NCBI GenBank assembly: GCA_036417435.1 | Contig: CM070899.1 | Coordinates: 67,659,001 to 67,723,000 of the forward strand | Reading direction: 5' to 3' | DNA from: Inia geoffrensis | Lineage: Eukaryota; Chordata; Mammalia; Artiodactyla; Iniidae | DNA length: 64,000 nt | Part shown: in pieces, positions 44,367 to 57,198 of the stretch | How positions within the stretch are numbered: position 1 is the stretch's first letter | How the letters are laid out: every line of letters starts with the position of its first letter | Program-made: the position numbers and the translations under genes | The notes under the pieces: generated by a model | Database searches by the model: none | Seen by the model: only the letters and a program-made list of their open reading frames with translations | Told to the model about the DNA's origin: nothing

Positions 44367-46190
44367 AACATCTTCTTTAACAAGAAGCAATTCCCTTAAG
44401 TCCCACATTTTCATCTAGTAACAGAGAAAGTAAATGAGAAGTAAAACAACTAAGATTAAGAAAAGAAAAACCTTGAATCCTTGGCCTTCTAATTAAAGGG
44501 AAAAAAAAAGTATTCATGCTCTTAGTAAGCAGTCTTCAAAATCAGAGAAAAATTAGGAAGCCTTCTATCACCATGGTAATACAAATGCAGAAAAAGGTAC
44601 TTCTAGATACTAACCCCTAAAAATAACAGTCATCTTATCTGCAACATCAACCAGCCACTTTTTTGACAGAATCTAAGCCTTAAGACCTAGAAACCTAACC
44701 AAACAAGAACCTTTCCCAAATCCGATAAGGTACTGCAGCAAAAGCACTGAAAACCAACATCGATTCCTTTGGAATGTCCTTAACTAAACTGCAGTGCAGG
44801 GAAGAGCATTCACAATTCTGATAGCAGCTCTTGCAAATAAAAGCAATGCAGCAACCACAGGAATCAGATGTAAACAGAGCACCTGATATACCCTCCAGAC
44901 TCAAAATCACAGGAGCCAAGCAGCTGGTTTTAAAACTCATGTCTTCATGTGTGCCCTCTGCTCTCTTCTCAGCTACCCTTCTAACACTGCCCTACTGAGG
45001 ATTTAGGGGCCTCCTTATTCCTCAAGGAGATGTGATGGGGGAAATAAATTACTGAGAAAAAAAAATTGAGAAAGGAAAAATGAATTGGTGAGAGCCAAGT
45101 TAGGGAGGAAGGGGAGAATAATTAAGAAAAAAAGACAGACTGCTCTGTAAGAAAGATCTGGATAACTTCTTATTGTACAGAATCAGGTCATGAAATTCAA
45201 AGGATGTGTACCAGTTTTGCCACCAATATGTTACAAACTAAATGAAACTAAGGAATATACTAAATGTAAAATTTGGGTAACTGTTCTCTTTCTAACTCAC
45301 AACAAATTCAGCATCTTCCATTCCATCCCATAGTGAGAGAACGAATTACTGGCAGCAAGCTGCACTTTACCAAAAGAAATTTAAAAGGTAGGCCAAAGGG
45401 TGCTGAGAAGGAAACACACAGCCAACAGCTTCTTAAGAGCTATTCAAAACAAAATTGCTACTGCTTCTAATGGGAAATTTCAAAGCATATTGTGCATAAT
45501 GCTTTCTACCTAAAACCATACAGAAAATAGAGGGGAAAAGCAGTTTCGGGCTTCTACCTTCTGAAAATTACCTTATAAAACCGCAATTTTATTGTGCTTG
45601 GTAAGTGCGGTGCGTGTGTCTGTGTGCTTATGGAGGAGGAGGAAGAGTGAGTAAGGAAAAATTCCGAACACAAGATGGGCTTTAGAGTCTAGTTACACAC
45701 TCCCAACCCTCTGTTGCACAATTAATTTTAAAAAAAAAACACGGCCTTATCTTTCACTTTAATATTTGACATTAAGTTTCTTACTCAGTACACTGAATTA
45801 TTCTTATATAAGATACCAGAGAAGTAGACACACACGTCTCAAGTCAATTAGTACTATTTATATACATTAGTGGTGATCTGTTAGCAAGCAAAACTGTTTA
45901 TATATTCCATAAAATGTATGAACCTTGAGGATTTAGATAATTCAGTTAATCACAGATGCATCCATATCATGAGTGAAATAAACAATTTTATTGTATTCAA
46001 ATATTTATATAACTACACAACAAATAAAAATAAAGTTCAAAAACTATGGAAAACCCTCAAGGTACCATTATGATCATCAAGTATAAAATGATGTATTACC
46101 TAAACCCAAGTAAGGTATATTTATATAATTAATTACAATTAAATACCTACTGTAATATACAGTATACTTTATATGTTTTTTACAGTATAT
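44367..46190. other. Repeat-poor intronic DNA
   Basis: No transposon was recognised. The minus frame at 44695-44940 (81 codons, cysteine-rich) has no match I know and lacks evident splice or initiation context. The plus frame at 45273-45470 is likewise unsupported. Short A-runs occur near 45058 and 45730. Confidence 0.55.
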
Positions 46191-46194
46191 TTTT

Positions 46195-46528
46195 TTTCAT
46201 TTTTCTTCATTTTTTTTGTGGCTGAGTAGTATTCCATTGGATATATATCTTCTTTATCTATTCATCTATTGATATTAATGGATACTTAGGTTTGCTTCCA
46301 TATCTTGGCTTTTGTAAATAACGCTGCTATGAACACTGGGGTGTGCACATTTTTTCAAATTACTGTTTTTGTTTTCTTGGAATATATACCCAGCAGTAAA
46401 ATTGCTGGATCATATGATAGTTCTATTTTTAGTTTTTTGAGGAAACTTCATACTGTTTTCCACAATGGCTGCGCCAATTTACATTCCCACCAACAATGTG
46501 CAAGGGTTCCCTTTTCTCCACAACCCTT
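46195..46528 (-). mobile_element. Antisense L1 ORF2 fragment
   Basis: The complement reads as the ORF2 C-terminal area; the plus strand carries 'gctgagtagtattccattgg', 'ccagcagtaaaattgctgga' and 'aatttacattcccaccaaca'. It is older than copies A-C and has no open frame of length. Confidence 0.85.
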
Positions 46529-46532
46529 GATG

Positions 46533-46536
<4 letters not shown>

Positions 46537-46563
<27 letters not shown>

Positions 46564-46755
46564 GCAGTACGCAGGCCTCTCACTGTTGTGGCCTCTCCCG
46601 TTGTGGAGCACAGGCTCCAGACACACAAGCTCAGTGGCCATGGCTCACGGGCCTAGCCGCTCCACGGCATGTGGGATCTTCCCGGACCAGGGCACGAACC
46701 CATGTCCCCTGCATCAGCAGGCGGACTCTCAACCACTGCGCCACCAGGGAAACCC
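46537..46755 (-). mobile_element. CHR-type SINE, short young form
   Basis: A 27-base T-run, then 'gcagtacgcaggcctctcac', ending 'gccaccagggaaaccc'. The duplication 'gatgcaat' is at 46529-46536 and 46756-46763. Confidence 0.93.
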
Positions 46756-46910
46756 GATGCAATATTTTTAAGTGAGGATCAATGAAAAATGTTTTTCAAA
46801 ATATTAACACCTAACTTGAAGTTCAAAAATGGTTAATCTATTAATTCTATTCCCAAGTAGCAAAAACGTTTTTTTGATAAATGAAAAACAATGTTACTTA
46901 ATACCATATG

Positions 46911-47056
46911 GGGACTTCCCTGATGGTCCAGTGGCTAAGGCTCCATGCTCCCAATGCAGGGGGCCTGGGTTCAATCCCCGGTCAGGGAACTAGATCCCAC
47001 ATGCCACAACTAAAGATCCCGCATGCCTCAGCCAGATAAATAAATATTTTTGTTTA
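46911..47056 (+). mobile_element. Older tRNA-derived SINE with short body
   Basis: The head 'ggggacttccctgatggtcc' and B box 'gggttcaatcccc' are followed by a short tail with 'cagccagataaataaatatt', without the cacaactactg modules. It belongs to the older cetartiodactyl tRNA-Glu-type group. The duplication 'aataccatatg' is at 46900-46910 and 47057-47067. Confidence 0.9.
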
Positions 47057-47164
47057 AATACCATATGACTCACATAAGTAATTATTATTTTTAGGATTTT
47101 TAAAAAATAACTAACTTATTAAAGGCATAGTAGAATGCACGAAAAAGCTATCTGGGATTTGCAT

Positions 47165-47530
47165 CACTAAATAGATGGGCAATTGTAGCTAAGTTACTAA
47201 CCTCACCAAACCTCAGTTTTCTTACCTACAAAATAAAGATTAAGAAGATACATACCTTGCAGGATTTTTGTGAGACTGCAAAACAGTGTGAATTTGTGAA
47301 ACTTAAAGAACAGTTAACAGTTATATAGAAATATAAGCCACGTACTTCCTAAATACTGTAGGTATGTTAGCTTAAGTAATCCTCACAACTACTTCATGAG
47401 GCAGGTGTACACTATAATGTCAAGGCACGCAAAGATTAGTAATTTACCTAAAGTCACACAGCTGTAAGTGCAGGAGCTGGGATAGGAACCCAGGCAGCAT
47501 GCCTTCAGAGTCCACAGGTATCCCTACAGC
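47165..47530. repeat. Two MIR SINE remnants in opposite orientation
   Basis: About 47170-47290 reads in sense ('aaacctcagttttcttacct'); about 47335-47530 reads on the complement ('gtcacacagctgtaagtgca', 'ggaacccaggcagcatgcct'). Confidence 0.7.
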
Positions 47531-48195
47531 ATGGTGCCCCTCTCCTACAAGACATAAGTCAACTTCCTAGCACAAAGTAAATACCCAATGTTAGTGTCTT
47601 TTCTCCCTTTCACCAAGACCACTTTATGCACTGAAACAGGAAAAACGAGCATTCATTCTCAGTGAGTAGCAATTTATCACACAAGACAATCATCCACAAT
47701 AACATTCTAATTATTAACCCAGGCAACAAGCTTTGAGAATAACAAAATGATCCTTAATGTGCACTTACTGCTTTTACCCGAATTGTCTGTTTGTTTTATA
47801 AGAGAAAGAATCCGGCCTAGTTTAAGGTTTATATGAGATTACTGTGAAAAACAGGCTCTACTAAATATTAAGTAATGTATTTCACAGAAATTGGATTAGA
47901 GTTCTTGGTATACTCGCTGATTTTCAAATTATATACTTATATAGATTACACAGAAGAGACACAGCCAAAAATGCAGTTAAGAAAATATACAAAGTTTATA
48001 TGCTCAAGCTTAGAAGATGTTTGGCTGGGCCAAAAAAAATCAGCTATTGATTACAATGGATACTAAACAACAAGAAAAGCAATTTATTGTATTTGCTTCT
48101 TATTTTCTTTTTGTTGTAGCTTTACAGAAATTTGTTGCTTTGCTAAATCAAATACCCAGTACTTACTACAGGCTAAGACATATAAAAATAGCCAG
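47531..48195. other. Unassigned intronic stretch
   Basis: No gene or repeat was recognised. The plus-strand frames at 47875-48066 and 48017-48202 have no recognisable product. Confidence 0.5.
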
Positions 48196-48199
48196 TTAC

Positions 48200-48425
48200 T
48201 GAATCTTTACTATATGCCAGCATTTATGCTAGACACATTACATATATACTGTATATTTCACAAAAGCTATGTAAAGTAACTATTGTTGTTGTTGTTACAC
48301 ATTCCACAGATGAGGGACCTGAGCTCTGTGAGGTCAAGTGCCTTGCCCAAGTTCACACAGTTAGTAAGTGAAGAGTTGGGATTTAATTCAGGTTTGTCTA
48401 AAACCAAAGTCCACATTTTTCCTAC
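48200..48425 (-). repeat. MIR SINE, antisense, with GTT run
   Basis: 'gtgccttgcccaagttcaca' and 'agttgggatttaattcaggt' are the complement of MIR. A GTT run near 48283-48296 has arisen inside it. Confidence 0.75.
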
Positions 48426-48442
48426 CAAATATACCTAAACCT

Positions 48443-48597
48443 AGCTGTGCATCAGAATTACCTGGGGAGCTTGTTAACAAAATTGATGGTCAAATCCCAG
48501 ACCTAAAATAATCAAATTCTCAGAGATTCTGATTTATTTAACAAGCTCCCCAGGTGATTCTTATGCAGCAAGCTGGCACTGGTCCAAGGAGTAGCCC
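48443..48597 (+). repeat. MER5-like hAT DNA transposon
   Basis: 'ctgtgcatcagaattacctg' near the start is complementary to 'caggtgattcttatgcagc' near the end. The palindromic layout is that of short hAT-Charlie elements, with 'ccaggtgattctta' and 'gattctgatttatt' inside. Confidence 0.75.
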
Positions 48598-48614
48598 TTA
48601 AAAACCACCGAACT

Positions 48615-49452
48615 GGGTCGTATGGTACTTCTATTTGTAGTTTTTTAAGGAACCTCCATACTGTTCTCCATAGTGGCTGTACCAATTCACATTCCCACCA
48701 GCAGTGCAAGAGGGTTCCCTTTTCTCCACACCCTCCCCAGCATTTATTGTTTCTAGGTTTTTTCCAGCAATCCCACTACTGGGCATATACCTGGAGAAAA
48801 CCATAATTCAAAAAGAATCATGTACCAAAATGTTCATTGCAGCTCTATTTACAACAGCCAGGAGATGGAAGCAACCTAAGTGTCCATCATCAGATGAATG
48901 GATAAAGAAGATGTGGCACATATATACAATGGAATATTACTCAGCCATAAAAAGAAACGAAATTTAGTTATTTGTAGTGAGGTGGATGAACCTAGAGTCT
49001 GTCATACAGAGTGAAGTGAGTCAGAAAGAGAAAGACAAATACTGTATGCTAACACATATATATGGAAATCTAAGGAAAAAAAATGTCATGAAGAACCTAG
49101 GGGTAAGTTGGGAATAAAGACACAGACCTACTAGAGAATGGACTTGAGGACATGGGGAGGGGGGAGGGTAAGCTGTGACAAAGTGAGAGAGTGGCATGGA
49201 CATATATACACTACCAAACATAAAATAGATAGCTAGTGGGAAGCAGCTGCATAGCACAGGGAGATCAGCTCGGTGCTTTGTGACCACCTACAGGGGTGGG
49301 ATAGGGAGGGTGGGAGGGAGGGAGACGCAAGAGGGAAGAGATATGGGGACATATGTATATGTATAACTGATTCACTTTGTTATAAAGCAGAAACTAACAC
49401 ACCATTGTAAAGCAATTATACTCCAATAAAGATGTTAAAAAAAACAAACAAA
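48615..49452 (+). mobile_element. L1 with inverted 5' part (twin-priming structure)
   Basis: Bases 48615-48763 are L1 ORF2 in antisense ('ggtacttctatttgtagttt', 'ccaccagcagtgcaagaggg'). At about 48763 the sequence flips to sense ORF2 ('cagcaatcccactactgggc') and runs to the 3' UTR end near 49435. The two parts are adjacent in ordinary L1, so only orientation differs. 'caccgaact' flanks it at 48606-48614 and 49453-49461, and 'cttaaaaa' at the left edge fits L1 endonuclease. Confidence 0.92.
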
Positions 49453-49461
49453 CACCGAACT

Positions 49462-50149
49462 ACTTCCAACAGCCTCCTCCCCAGCCCATTAGGTTGGTGA
49501 TTCAAAGGTAAGACATCAGGATTCTAGGCCTAGGTATTAATAGATTAAGGAGCCAACTCAGTTTTAGATAGGGAAATACATTTTGGTAAATGGCATTTCA
49601 ATCTCTTCATTCACCAACAAACCTACAGCCAGTCTTTAATTCTTCCTTCCCTTCTAATCTGTCTCTTAAATCTGTCTGTTCCTTTGCCTTTTTACTACTA
49701 AATGGAGGACATTAGCATCTCCAAACACTACTCATTGCTAACCCCTGAGAACTCCTACTCCCACCTGTTGTTTTCATAGGCAGGGCTCACCTCCCACTGT
49801 AAAGGTGGAAAATATCAGACTCCCCACTTTCCCAGTCTCCTTTGCAGCTAAGTCACAGTCATGAGATCCAATCCTGATCGGTGAAGCTAGGAGTGCCTGG
49901 TCAAAGTTTTCTACTCTAACAACAATAACAACAAAAAACAATAAGAGAACCCACCCTTTTTCTTCCTGTTTGTGAATGAATAAGACCATTTTGTGACCAT
50001 AAAGATTAAACCAAGAGAAATGCAGAAATGCCACCCCAGAGCCCGCATATAGTTGGGCTGCTTTTTAACCAACTCTTTAACTTCCAGATTTCTTTTATGT
50101 GAAATAATAAACCCCTATTTTTAAGCCAATTTAAGTTGATAAGTCAATT
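49462..50149. other. Intronic stretch, possibly with an old LTR-like piece
   Basis: From about 49770 to 50135, motifs such as 'cctttgcagctaagtcacag' and 'gtgaaataataaacccctat' recall an old LTR or DNA element, but I cannot name it. The minus frame at 49774-50034 has no recognisable product. Confidence 0.4.
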
Positions 50150-50760
<611 letters not shown>

Positions 50761-51092
50761 CCAAAATCAGTCAGACATTCTCAACTATGCTGCTTAGGAG
50801 CCAAAAGGGATGAAGACTGTATTTTAAAGAGAAAGAAAAACTATAACAAAAATATTTAGGGTATTTATGAAAATTATTTTTGTGGAACCTGAAAACTGTT
50901 TTGAACCTAAGGTACAAAATAAAATGTTTTAAGTGTTAACTGCTAAATGAGAACCAGAAAGACAATGCAAAGCCTTAGAAAATGCTTAAAATAATTACTT
51001 GTATATGCCAATTCATCTCTACTCTCTTAAATTCTATGCCAGCCAGTAAATTGCCCTGCTTCTATCTCATTATCATTTTAGTCCAATAGAAA
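50761..51092. other. Unassigned intronic stretch
   Basis: About 330 AT-rich bases with nothing recognised. Confidence 0.5.
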
Positions 51093-51882
51093 CACTGTTG
51101 GGAAATGCAATTCAAAATCACAATGAGAAACCACTTCACACCCCTGAGGATGACAGAAAATAAGTAAGTATTGGTGAGGATGTAGAAAAACTGAAACCTT
51201 CGTACACTGCTGGTAAGAATGTAAAATGGTATACCCACTCTGGAAAACAGTCTGGCAGTTCCTCAAATGGTTAAACAGAGTTGTCACATGACCCAGCAAT
51301 TCCACTGCTGGGAATATCCCCAAGAGAACTGAAAATATATGTCCACATAAAAAACATACACACACACACAAAAAAAACTTACACACAAATATTCACAGCA
51401 GCATTATGCATAATAGCCAAAAAGTGGAAACAACCCAAATGTCCATCAACTGATGAAACAGATAAATAAAATGTGTTATATGCATACAATGGATTATTAC
51501 TCAGCAATAAAAAGAAATGAGGAAATGAAACATGCTATGACATGGATGAACCTTGAACACATTATGCTAAGTAAAAGAAGTCAGTCACAAAAGACTATAT
51601 ATTGTATGATTCTATTTATATGCAATGTACAAAATAAGCAAACCTATAGAGACAGAAAGTAAATTAGTGGTTGCCTGAGGCTGGGGTACACGGGGAGATT
51701 GAAGAATAATGGCTAAGCAGTACAGGGTTTCTTTTTGGGGTAATGAAAATTTTCTAAAATTGATGGTGATGGATGCACAATTCTGTGAATATATTAAGAG
51801 CCACTGAATAGTAAACTTCAAATAGATGAATTGTATGGTATGTGAATCATACTTCAATAAAACCATTAAAAAATCCTAGAAC
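51093..51882 (+). mobile_element. Older L1 3' part, sense
   Basis: ORF2 C-terminal sequence ('gacccagcaattccactgct', 'gtccatcaactgatgaaaca', 'attactcagcaataaaaaga') is followed by a 3' UTR ending 'cttcaataaaaccatt'. It is of an older mammalian subfamily than copies A-C, and the frame is broken. Confidence 0.85.
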
Positions 51883-52145
51883 TCCAGTCAGTTATAACAA
51901 TTAGCAAGCCTGAAACAAAGACATAGGTTACTGCTTAGTAGGTAAAACAGTAAAGACTAAAAAAAAAAGTATGTGCATTTCTACCTTGACCAAAAGTTGA
52001 CTGGAAAAGTTCAATATATTTGCTGAATTTTCACAATCGGGGCAATTCTACTGTATATCAAACTTGAAACTGTGCACGTTGTTTTTCAAATGCATTGGGA
52101 AAATGTATCTGACATCAACTCAGTTGTACAATCAAGAAACCTGGA
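51883..52145. other. Unassigned intronic stretch
   Basis: Short interval between L1 and L2 with nothing recognised. Confidence 0.5.
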
Positions 52146-52945
52146 ATGGAGGTCATCCCTGACTTCTTCCTCTCCTCTCTCATATCCAATCCATTGTCAA
52201 GACCTACCAATTTTACCTTCTCCTCCACCATTTCCAGCGCCAAAACACTAGTCCAAGACATCACCATGCTCTCCTACTTAGGTTACCATAATAGCCTAAA
52301 TTGGTCTCCTGTGCCCATTCTAACATCTCCTCCATTCTCCATGCAACACTGAAGTAATTTTTAAGCAAATCTGATCATGTCCATCCCCTGCTTAAAACTG
52401 CTTCCCATTGTCCTTAGGATAAATTCTAAAATTCCTGACATGGTCTCCAAGGCTGCTACTCTCCTTCTCATACTGAGCACCACTTCACTGGCCTTCTTTT
52501 CGGTTCCTCCAGCTCCCCATGCTCCTTTCCATTCAGGGTTTTCTGGCACAAAGGTCCTTGCTCTCCAGGAGTTTCCATTCTAATGTGGGCGGCAGGGGCA
52601 AGTAGGGGAGTCGGAGGAGGAGACAAGAAGGGAGAAGATAAATAAGAATTTGTGGCAATAACAATTACTGCCATGAAAAAAATAAAACAGTAATGGGACA
52701 GAGAGTAATGGTGGTTGTTAGAAAGCAGATATGACAGATGTTACTCCCTCAGGGAAGTCTTCCCTCAACCCTCAGATTAGAATCAGTATCCTATTGTATG
52801 CTTTCCTGACAACAGAATTTCTCCTTTGCAGTACTTATCACAGCTGTAAATAAACAATGTGGACTGTCTTATTCACCACTCTATCCAAAATATCTACCAC
52901 AGTGTCTGACATATAGCAGATAGTTAATAAACACACTTTAAAGGA
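52146..52945 (+). mobile_element. L2 LINE fragments
   Basis: Bases 52146-52560 read as L2 in sense ('gcttcccattgtccttagga', 'catggtctccaaggctgcta'), as do 52740-52945 ('ctcagggaagtcttccctca', 'gtgtctgacatatagcagat'). The part between, about 52555-52735, reads more like L2 on the complement ('ctccaggagtttccattcta'). Confidence 0.65.
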
Positions 52946-54572
52946 ATGCCTTGGGCTCTCCAGTTTCACAAACTGAAGCATAAAACCACAGACCATGTGA
53001 TGTAATCAGTTAACCTAGCCAACTCTGCCAGAACCAAAACAAAGAGTTACCAAGAAAATCGAGAGGTTATCTGCCCCACCCCTGCTCCAGGAGCCTCAGC
53101 AATACCCTCTCTGCAACCTTTGATTTATTATTGACTATATTATAGTCCCTGCAATGATTCATAAGACACACACTTAAAGAACATCTGGCTTCCATCTTCC
53201 CTATCTAATCAGGTATAAAAATAAAACATTTATATTATCACAGTCATTTCCACGGGAAATGTGAAAATGTCAGAGCCCTACTTCAATGACTACAAGCAGA
53301 GGTAGCAGCTTTGAGGGGATTTTGTCAAAGGCAGATGTTAGCTACTCAAGTTCCAATTATAGGACTTGTTTCCAAGCAAGTCTATTCTTTCCTGACTTAA
53401 ATTTCCTCCTTTAAAAATGACATTTCATAGACTCCCAAATTTCCCTTTTTCTTTTGATTACTTATAACATCCTTTAGTAACATGAAATCAAACCCCTTTC
53501 TCTCCATTATGCAAACAATTTCTACTACCAAGCTACTTTTGCAAAAATCTGATGCTTAAAACATATATTACTTGTAACGGGGAAAAATTTTTTTAAAGGA
53601 TTGGTATTCACAGCTCTGTGGTGTGGCCACTGTAAAGACAAAATTGGGAGCTAATTAAGCTCAGTGGTTCTCATTAAATGGAGAAAAACAAGTAATATTA
53701 AGATTTGGCCCTTGAGTACTTGGTCAAATGCCTATGAACCACAGTGTTTAGGCAAAGTTCTAGCCACGTATTGTTGCAAACATCCCTCTTATTCCAAATA
53801 TGTCCTCCACCCCAACCTCACCCCACCAGAGTGGGCTGTTCCTTCCTTTGAAACTTAATCCTTTTAAAAGAAAAGAGACCAGTAGTCTAACTAAAAAGCC
53901 TCTCTGCTGTTTAAAAAAAAACTACACAAATTTTCCCCCAAATGTCCTTCCCCTGGATGAGTGCCACCCTTAGTCATGCACAGCTGGTGTTTGCTCACTA
54001 AAATACTCCATTGAGAAACAAGCCCCCTCTATCCTATTATCACTAGCAACTATTAATTTTCAAATTGTCTCTACCATGATAAAAATTTCTATGCTATGTA
54101 GCTTTTGGAAATAACCAGTACCCAATTCATCCTGACACAATTTTTTTTAATTCCTTAGAGAAATCCTTAAAGAATGAAGCTTACCACTATTTTAAGCCAA
54201 ACAGAGTACGGGAATTGGCTAATAAAATAACAAGTAGACAACTGTTCAAAAGCAATGTGCAATACCAATTAGGACATTTAAAACCAAAGTCAATTTTTTA
54301 AACTTTCTAGAGGTTTTGCAACTTAGATAAGTCTTAAAATACATGCATTCCACTATCACAATCTTAAAACATACTACTTGTTAAAAGGCCATTTTCCCAA
54401 ATCTACTCTTACTTCCCAGACGATCTTATTCAGTTTCATAGCCTTAACTACCACCTATCAACTTCTCCTCTGAGCGCTGTATTCCTCAATGTATCCTTTC
54501 AGGTGTCTACAAAGCATTTTAAATTTAACATATGTAGATAGAACTGATTTTAACCCCTAATCTCTCCTTCAG
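52946..54572. other. Repeat-poor intronic DNA
   Basis: No gene or young repeat was recognised. This tract adjoins the left target duplication of the large L1 insertion. Confidence 0.55.
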
Positions 54573-54588
54573 AAGTCTCCAACTCAGG
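54573..54588. repeat. Left target-site duplication of the composite L1 insertion
   Basis: 'aagtctccaactcagg' occurs here and, exactly, at 62815-62830 directly after a poly(A) run. It brackets 8.2 kb. Confidence 0.9.
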
Positions 54589-54807
54589 CTTTGCTCCTGG
54601 CCATACTTGAGGATAATTAGGTAGTCTGTAACCCGAAGAGAGTTCTCAGCAGAACTGATCATGCTTGGCACCTTGATTTCAGACTTCCAGCCTCCAGAAC
54701 TAAAAAAAAGAAATTCCTTTCGTGTTTGACAGCTTCCGCAAGAAGTAAATATGAGTGGCCACCCATATCAGAGGATGTAAAATCTACTAAAAGTGCTTTG
54801 TATGGCA
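54589..54807 (+). other. Non-L1 leader inside the composite insertion
   Basis: About 219 bases lie between the left target duplication and the L1 5' end. They include a MaLR-LTR-like 3' snippet at about 54664-54702 ('cagacttccagcctccagaa') followed by an A-run. No L1 sequence is seen. The likely origin is DNA upstream of the parent L1, carried in by a transcript that started early. Confidence 0.65.
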
Positions 54808-54879
54808 GACCTTCAAGATGGCGGAGGAGTAAGACATGGAGACACCTTCCTCCCCACAAATACATCAGAAATACATCTA

Positions 54880-55069
54880 GGGCTTCCCTGGTGGCGCAGT
54901 AGTTGAGAGTCCGCCTGCCGATGCAGGGGACACGGGCTCGCGCCCCGGTCCGGGGAGATCCCACATGCCGCGGAGCGGCTGGGCCCGTGAGCCATGGCCG
55001 CTGGGCCTGCGCATCCGGAGCCTGTGCTCCGCAACGGGAGAGGCCACAACAGTGAGAGGCCCGCGTACC

Positions 55070-55100
<31 letters not shown>
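54880..55100 (+). mobile_element. CHR-type SINE, short young form, in L1 C 5' UTR
   Basis: Well-preserved copy with head 'gggcttccctggtggcgcag', ending 'gcgtaccgc' and about 31 A's. An exact 13-base duplication 'agaaatacatcta' lies at 54867-54879 and 55101-55113. Confidence 0.96.
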
Positions 55101-55103
<3 letters not shown>

Positions 55104-57198
55104 AATACATCTACATGTGGAACAACTCCTACTCCTACAGAACACCTACTGAACACTGACAGAAGACCTCAGACTTCCCAAAAGGCAAGAAACTCCCCAT
55201 GTACCTGGGAAGGGCAAAAGAAACAAGAAAAAACAGAGACAAAAGAATAGGGACAGGACCTGCACCAGTGGGAGGGAGCTGTGAAGGAGGAAAACCTTCC
55301 ACACACTAGGAAGCCCCTTCGTGGGGGGAGACGGGCCATGGCGGGGGCGGGAAGCTTCAGAGCCAAGGAGAGCACAGCAACAGGGGTGCGGAGGGCAAAG
55401 CAGAGAGATTCCACACAGAGGATCAGTGCTGACCAGCACTCACCAGCCCAAGAGGCTTGTCTGCTCACCCGCTGGGATGGGTGGGGCCTGGGAGCTGAGG
55501 CTCAGACTTCAGAGGTCAGATCTTGGGGAGAGGACTGGGGTTGGCAGCGTGAACACAGCCTGAAGCAGGCTAGTGTGCCACAACTAGCCGGGAGGGAGTC
55601 TGGGATCCCAAAGTCTAGACGTGCCTAAGAGGCAAGAGACCATTTTCTCGGGGTGCAAGGAGAGGGGATTCAGAGCACCACCTAAACGAGCTCCAGAGAC
55701 GGGTACGAGCCGCGACTATCAGCGCAGACACCAGAGATGCGAAATGCTAAGGCTGCTGCTGCAGCCGCCACCAACAATCCCTTGTGCAAGCACAGGTCAC
55801 TATCCACACCTCCCCTCCCGGGAGCCTGTGCAGCCTGCCACTGCCAGGGTCCTGTGATCCAGGGACAAATTCCCCAGGAGAACACATGGCGTGCCTCAGG
55901 CTATTGCAGCATAACAACAGCCTCTGCCGCCGCAGGCCCGCCCCGCATTCCATAACCCCTCTCTCCCCCACCCCCGGCCTGAGTGAGCCAGAGCCCCCTA
56001 AACAGCTGCTACTTTAATCCCGTCCTGTCTGAGCAGAGAACAGATGCCTTCAAGTAACCTACATGCAGAGGCAAGGCCAAATGCAAAGCTGAAGCCCAGG
56101 ATCCGTGCGAACAAGGAAGAGAAAGGGAAATCTCTCCCAGCAGCCTCAGGAGCAGTGGATTAAATCCCCACAGTCAACTTGATGTACCCTGCATCTGTGG
56201 AATACCTGAATTGACAACAAATCATCCTAAAATAGAGGCAGTGGACTTTGGGAGCAACTATAGACTTGGGGTTTGCTTTCTGCATCTCATTTGTTTTTGG
56301 TTTTATGTTTATCTTAACTTAGGATTTAGAGTGATTATCATTGGTAGATTTTTTTATTGATTTGGTTGTCTCTTCCTTTTGTTTTTTATATATAGATTTT
56401 TTTTTCCTTTTTCTCTTTTTCTGAGTATGTATGTGCATGCTTCTTTGGGTGATTTTGTCTATACAGTTTCCCCTTCACAATTTGTCCTGGGCTTCTGTAT
56501 GTATGTTTTGCTTTTGTTTTGTTTTGTTTTCTTTTAGTATAGTTTTTAGAGCTGGTTATCATTGCTGGATTTCTTTTATGGTTTGGTTGCTCTCTTCTTC
56601 CTTTCTTTCTTTTTCTCTTTTCTCTATTGCTTTATTTTTTATTTAAATAACTTAATTTTACTATTTTCTTTCTTTCTTTTTTCTCCCTTTTCTTCTGAGC
56701 TGTGTGGCTGACAGGGTCTTGGTGCTTTGGCCAGGTGTCAAGGCTGAGCCTCAGAGGTGGGAGAGCCGAGTTCAGGACACTGGACCGCCACAGACTTCCT
56801 GGCCCCATGTAATATCACTCGGCAAGACCACTCCCAGAGATCTCCGTCTCAACAATAAGACCCAGCTCCACTCAACTACCAGCAAGCTACAGTGCTGGAC
56901 ACCCTGTGCCAAACAACTAGCAAGGCAGGAACACAACCCCACCCATTAGCAAAGAGGCTGCCTAAAATCATAGTAAGGTCACAGACACCCCAAAACACAC
57001 CACTGGACACGGTACAACCCACCAGAAAGACAAGATCCAGCCTCATCCACCAGAACACAGGCACTAGTCCCCTCGACCAGGAAGCCTACAAAACCCACTG
57101 AACCAACCTTACCCACTGGGGGGAGACACCAAAAACAACAGGAACTACGAATCTGCAGCCTGCGAAAAGGAGACCCCAAACACAGTAAGTTAAGCAAA

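Noticed and set aside
44695..44940. Cysteine-rich 81-codon minus-strand frame
   Set aside because: No family recognised, no flanking splice signals noticed, and length within chance for 64 kb.
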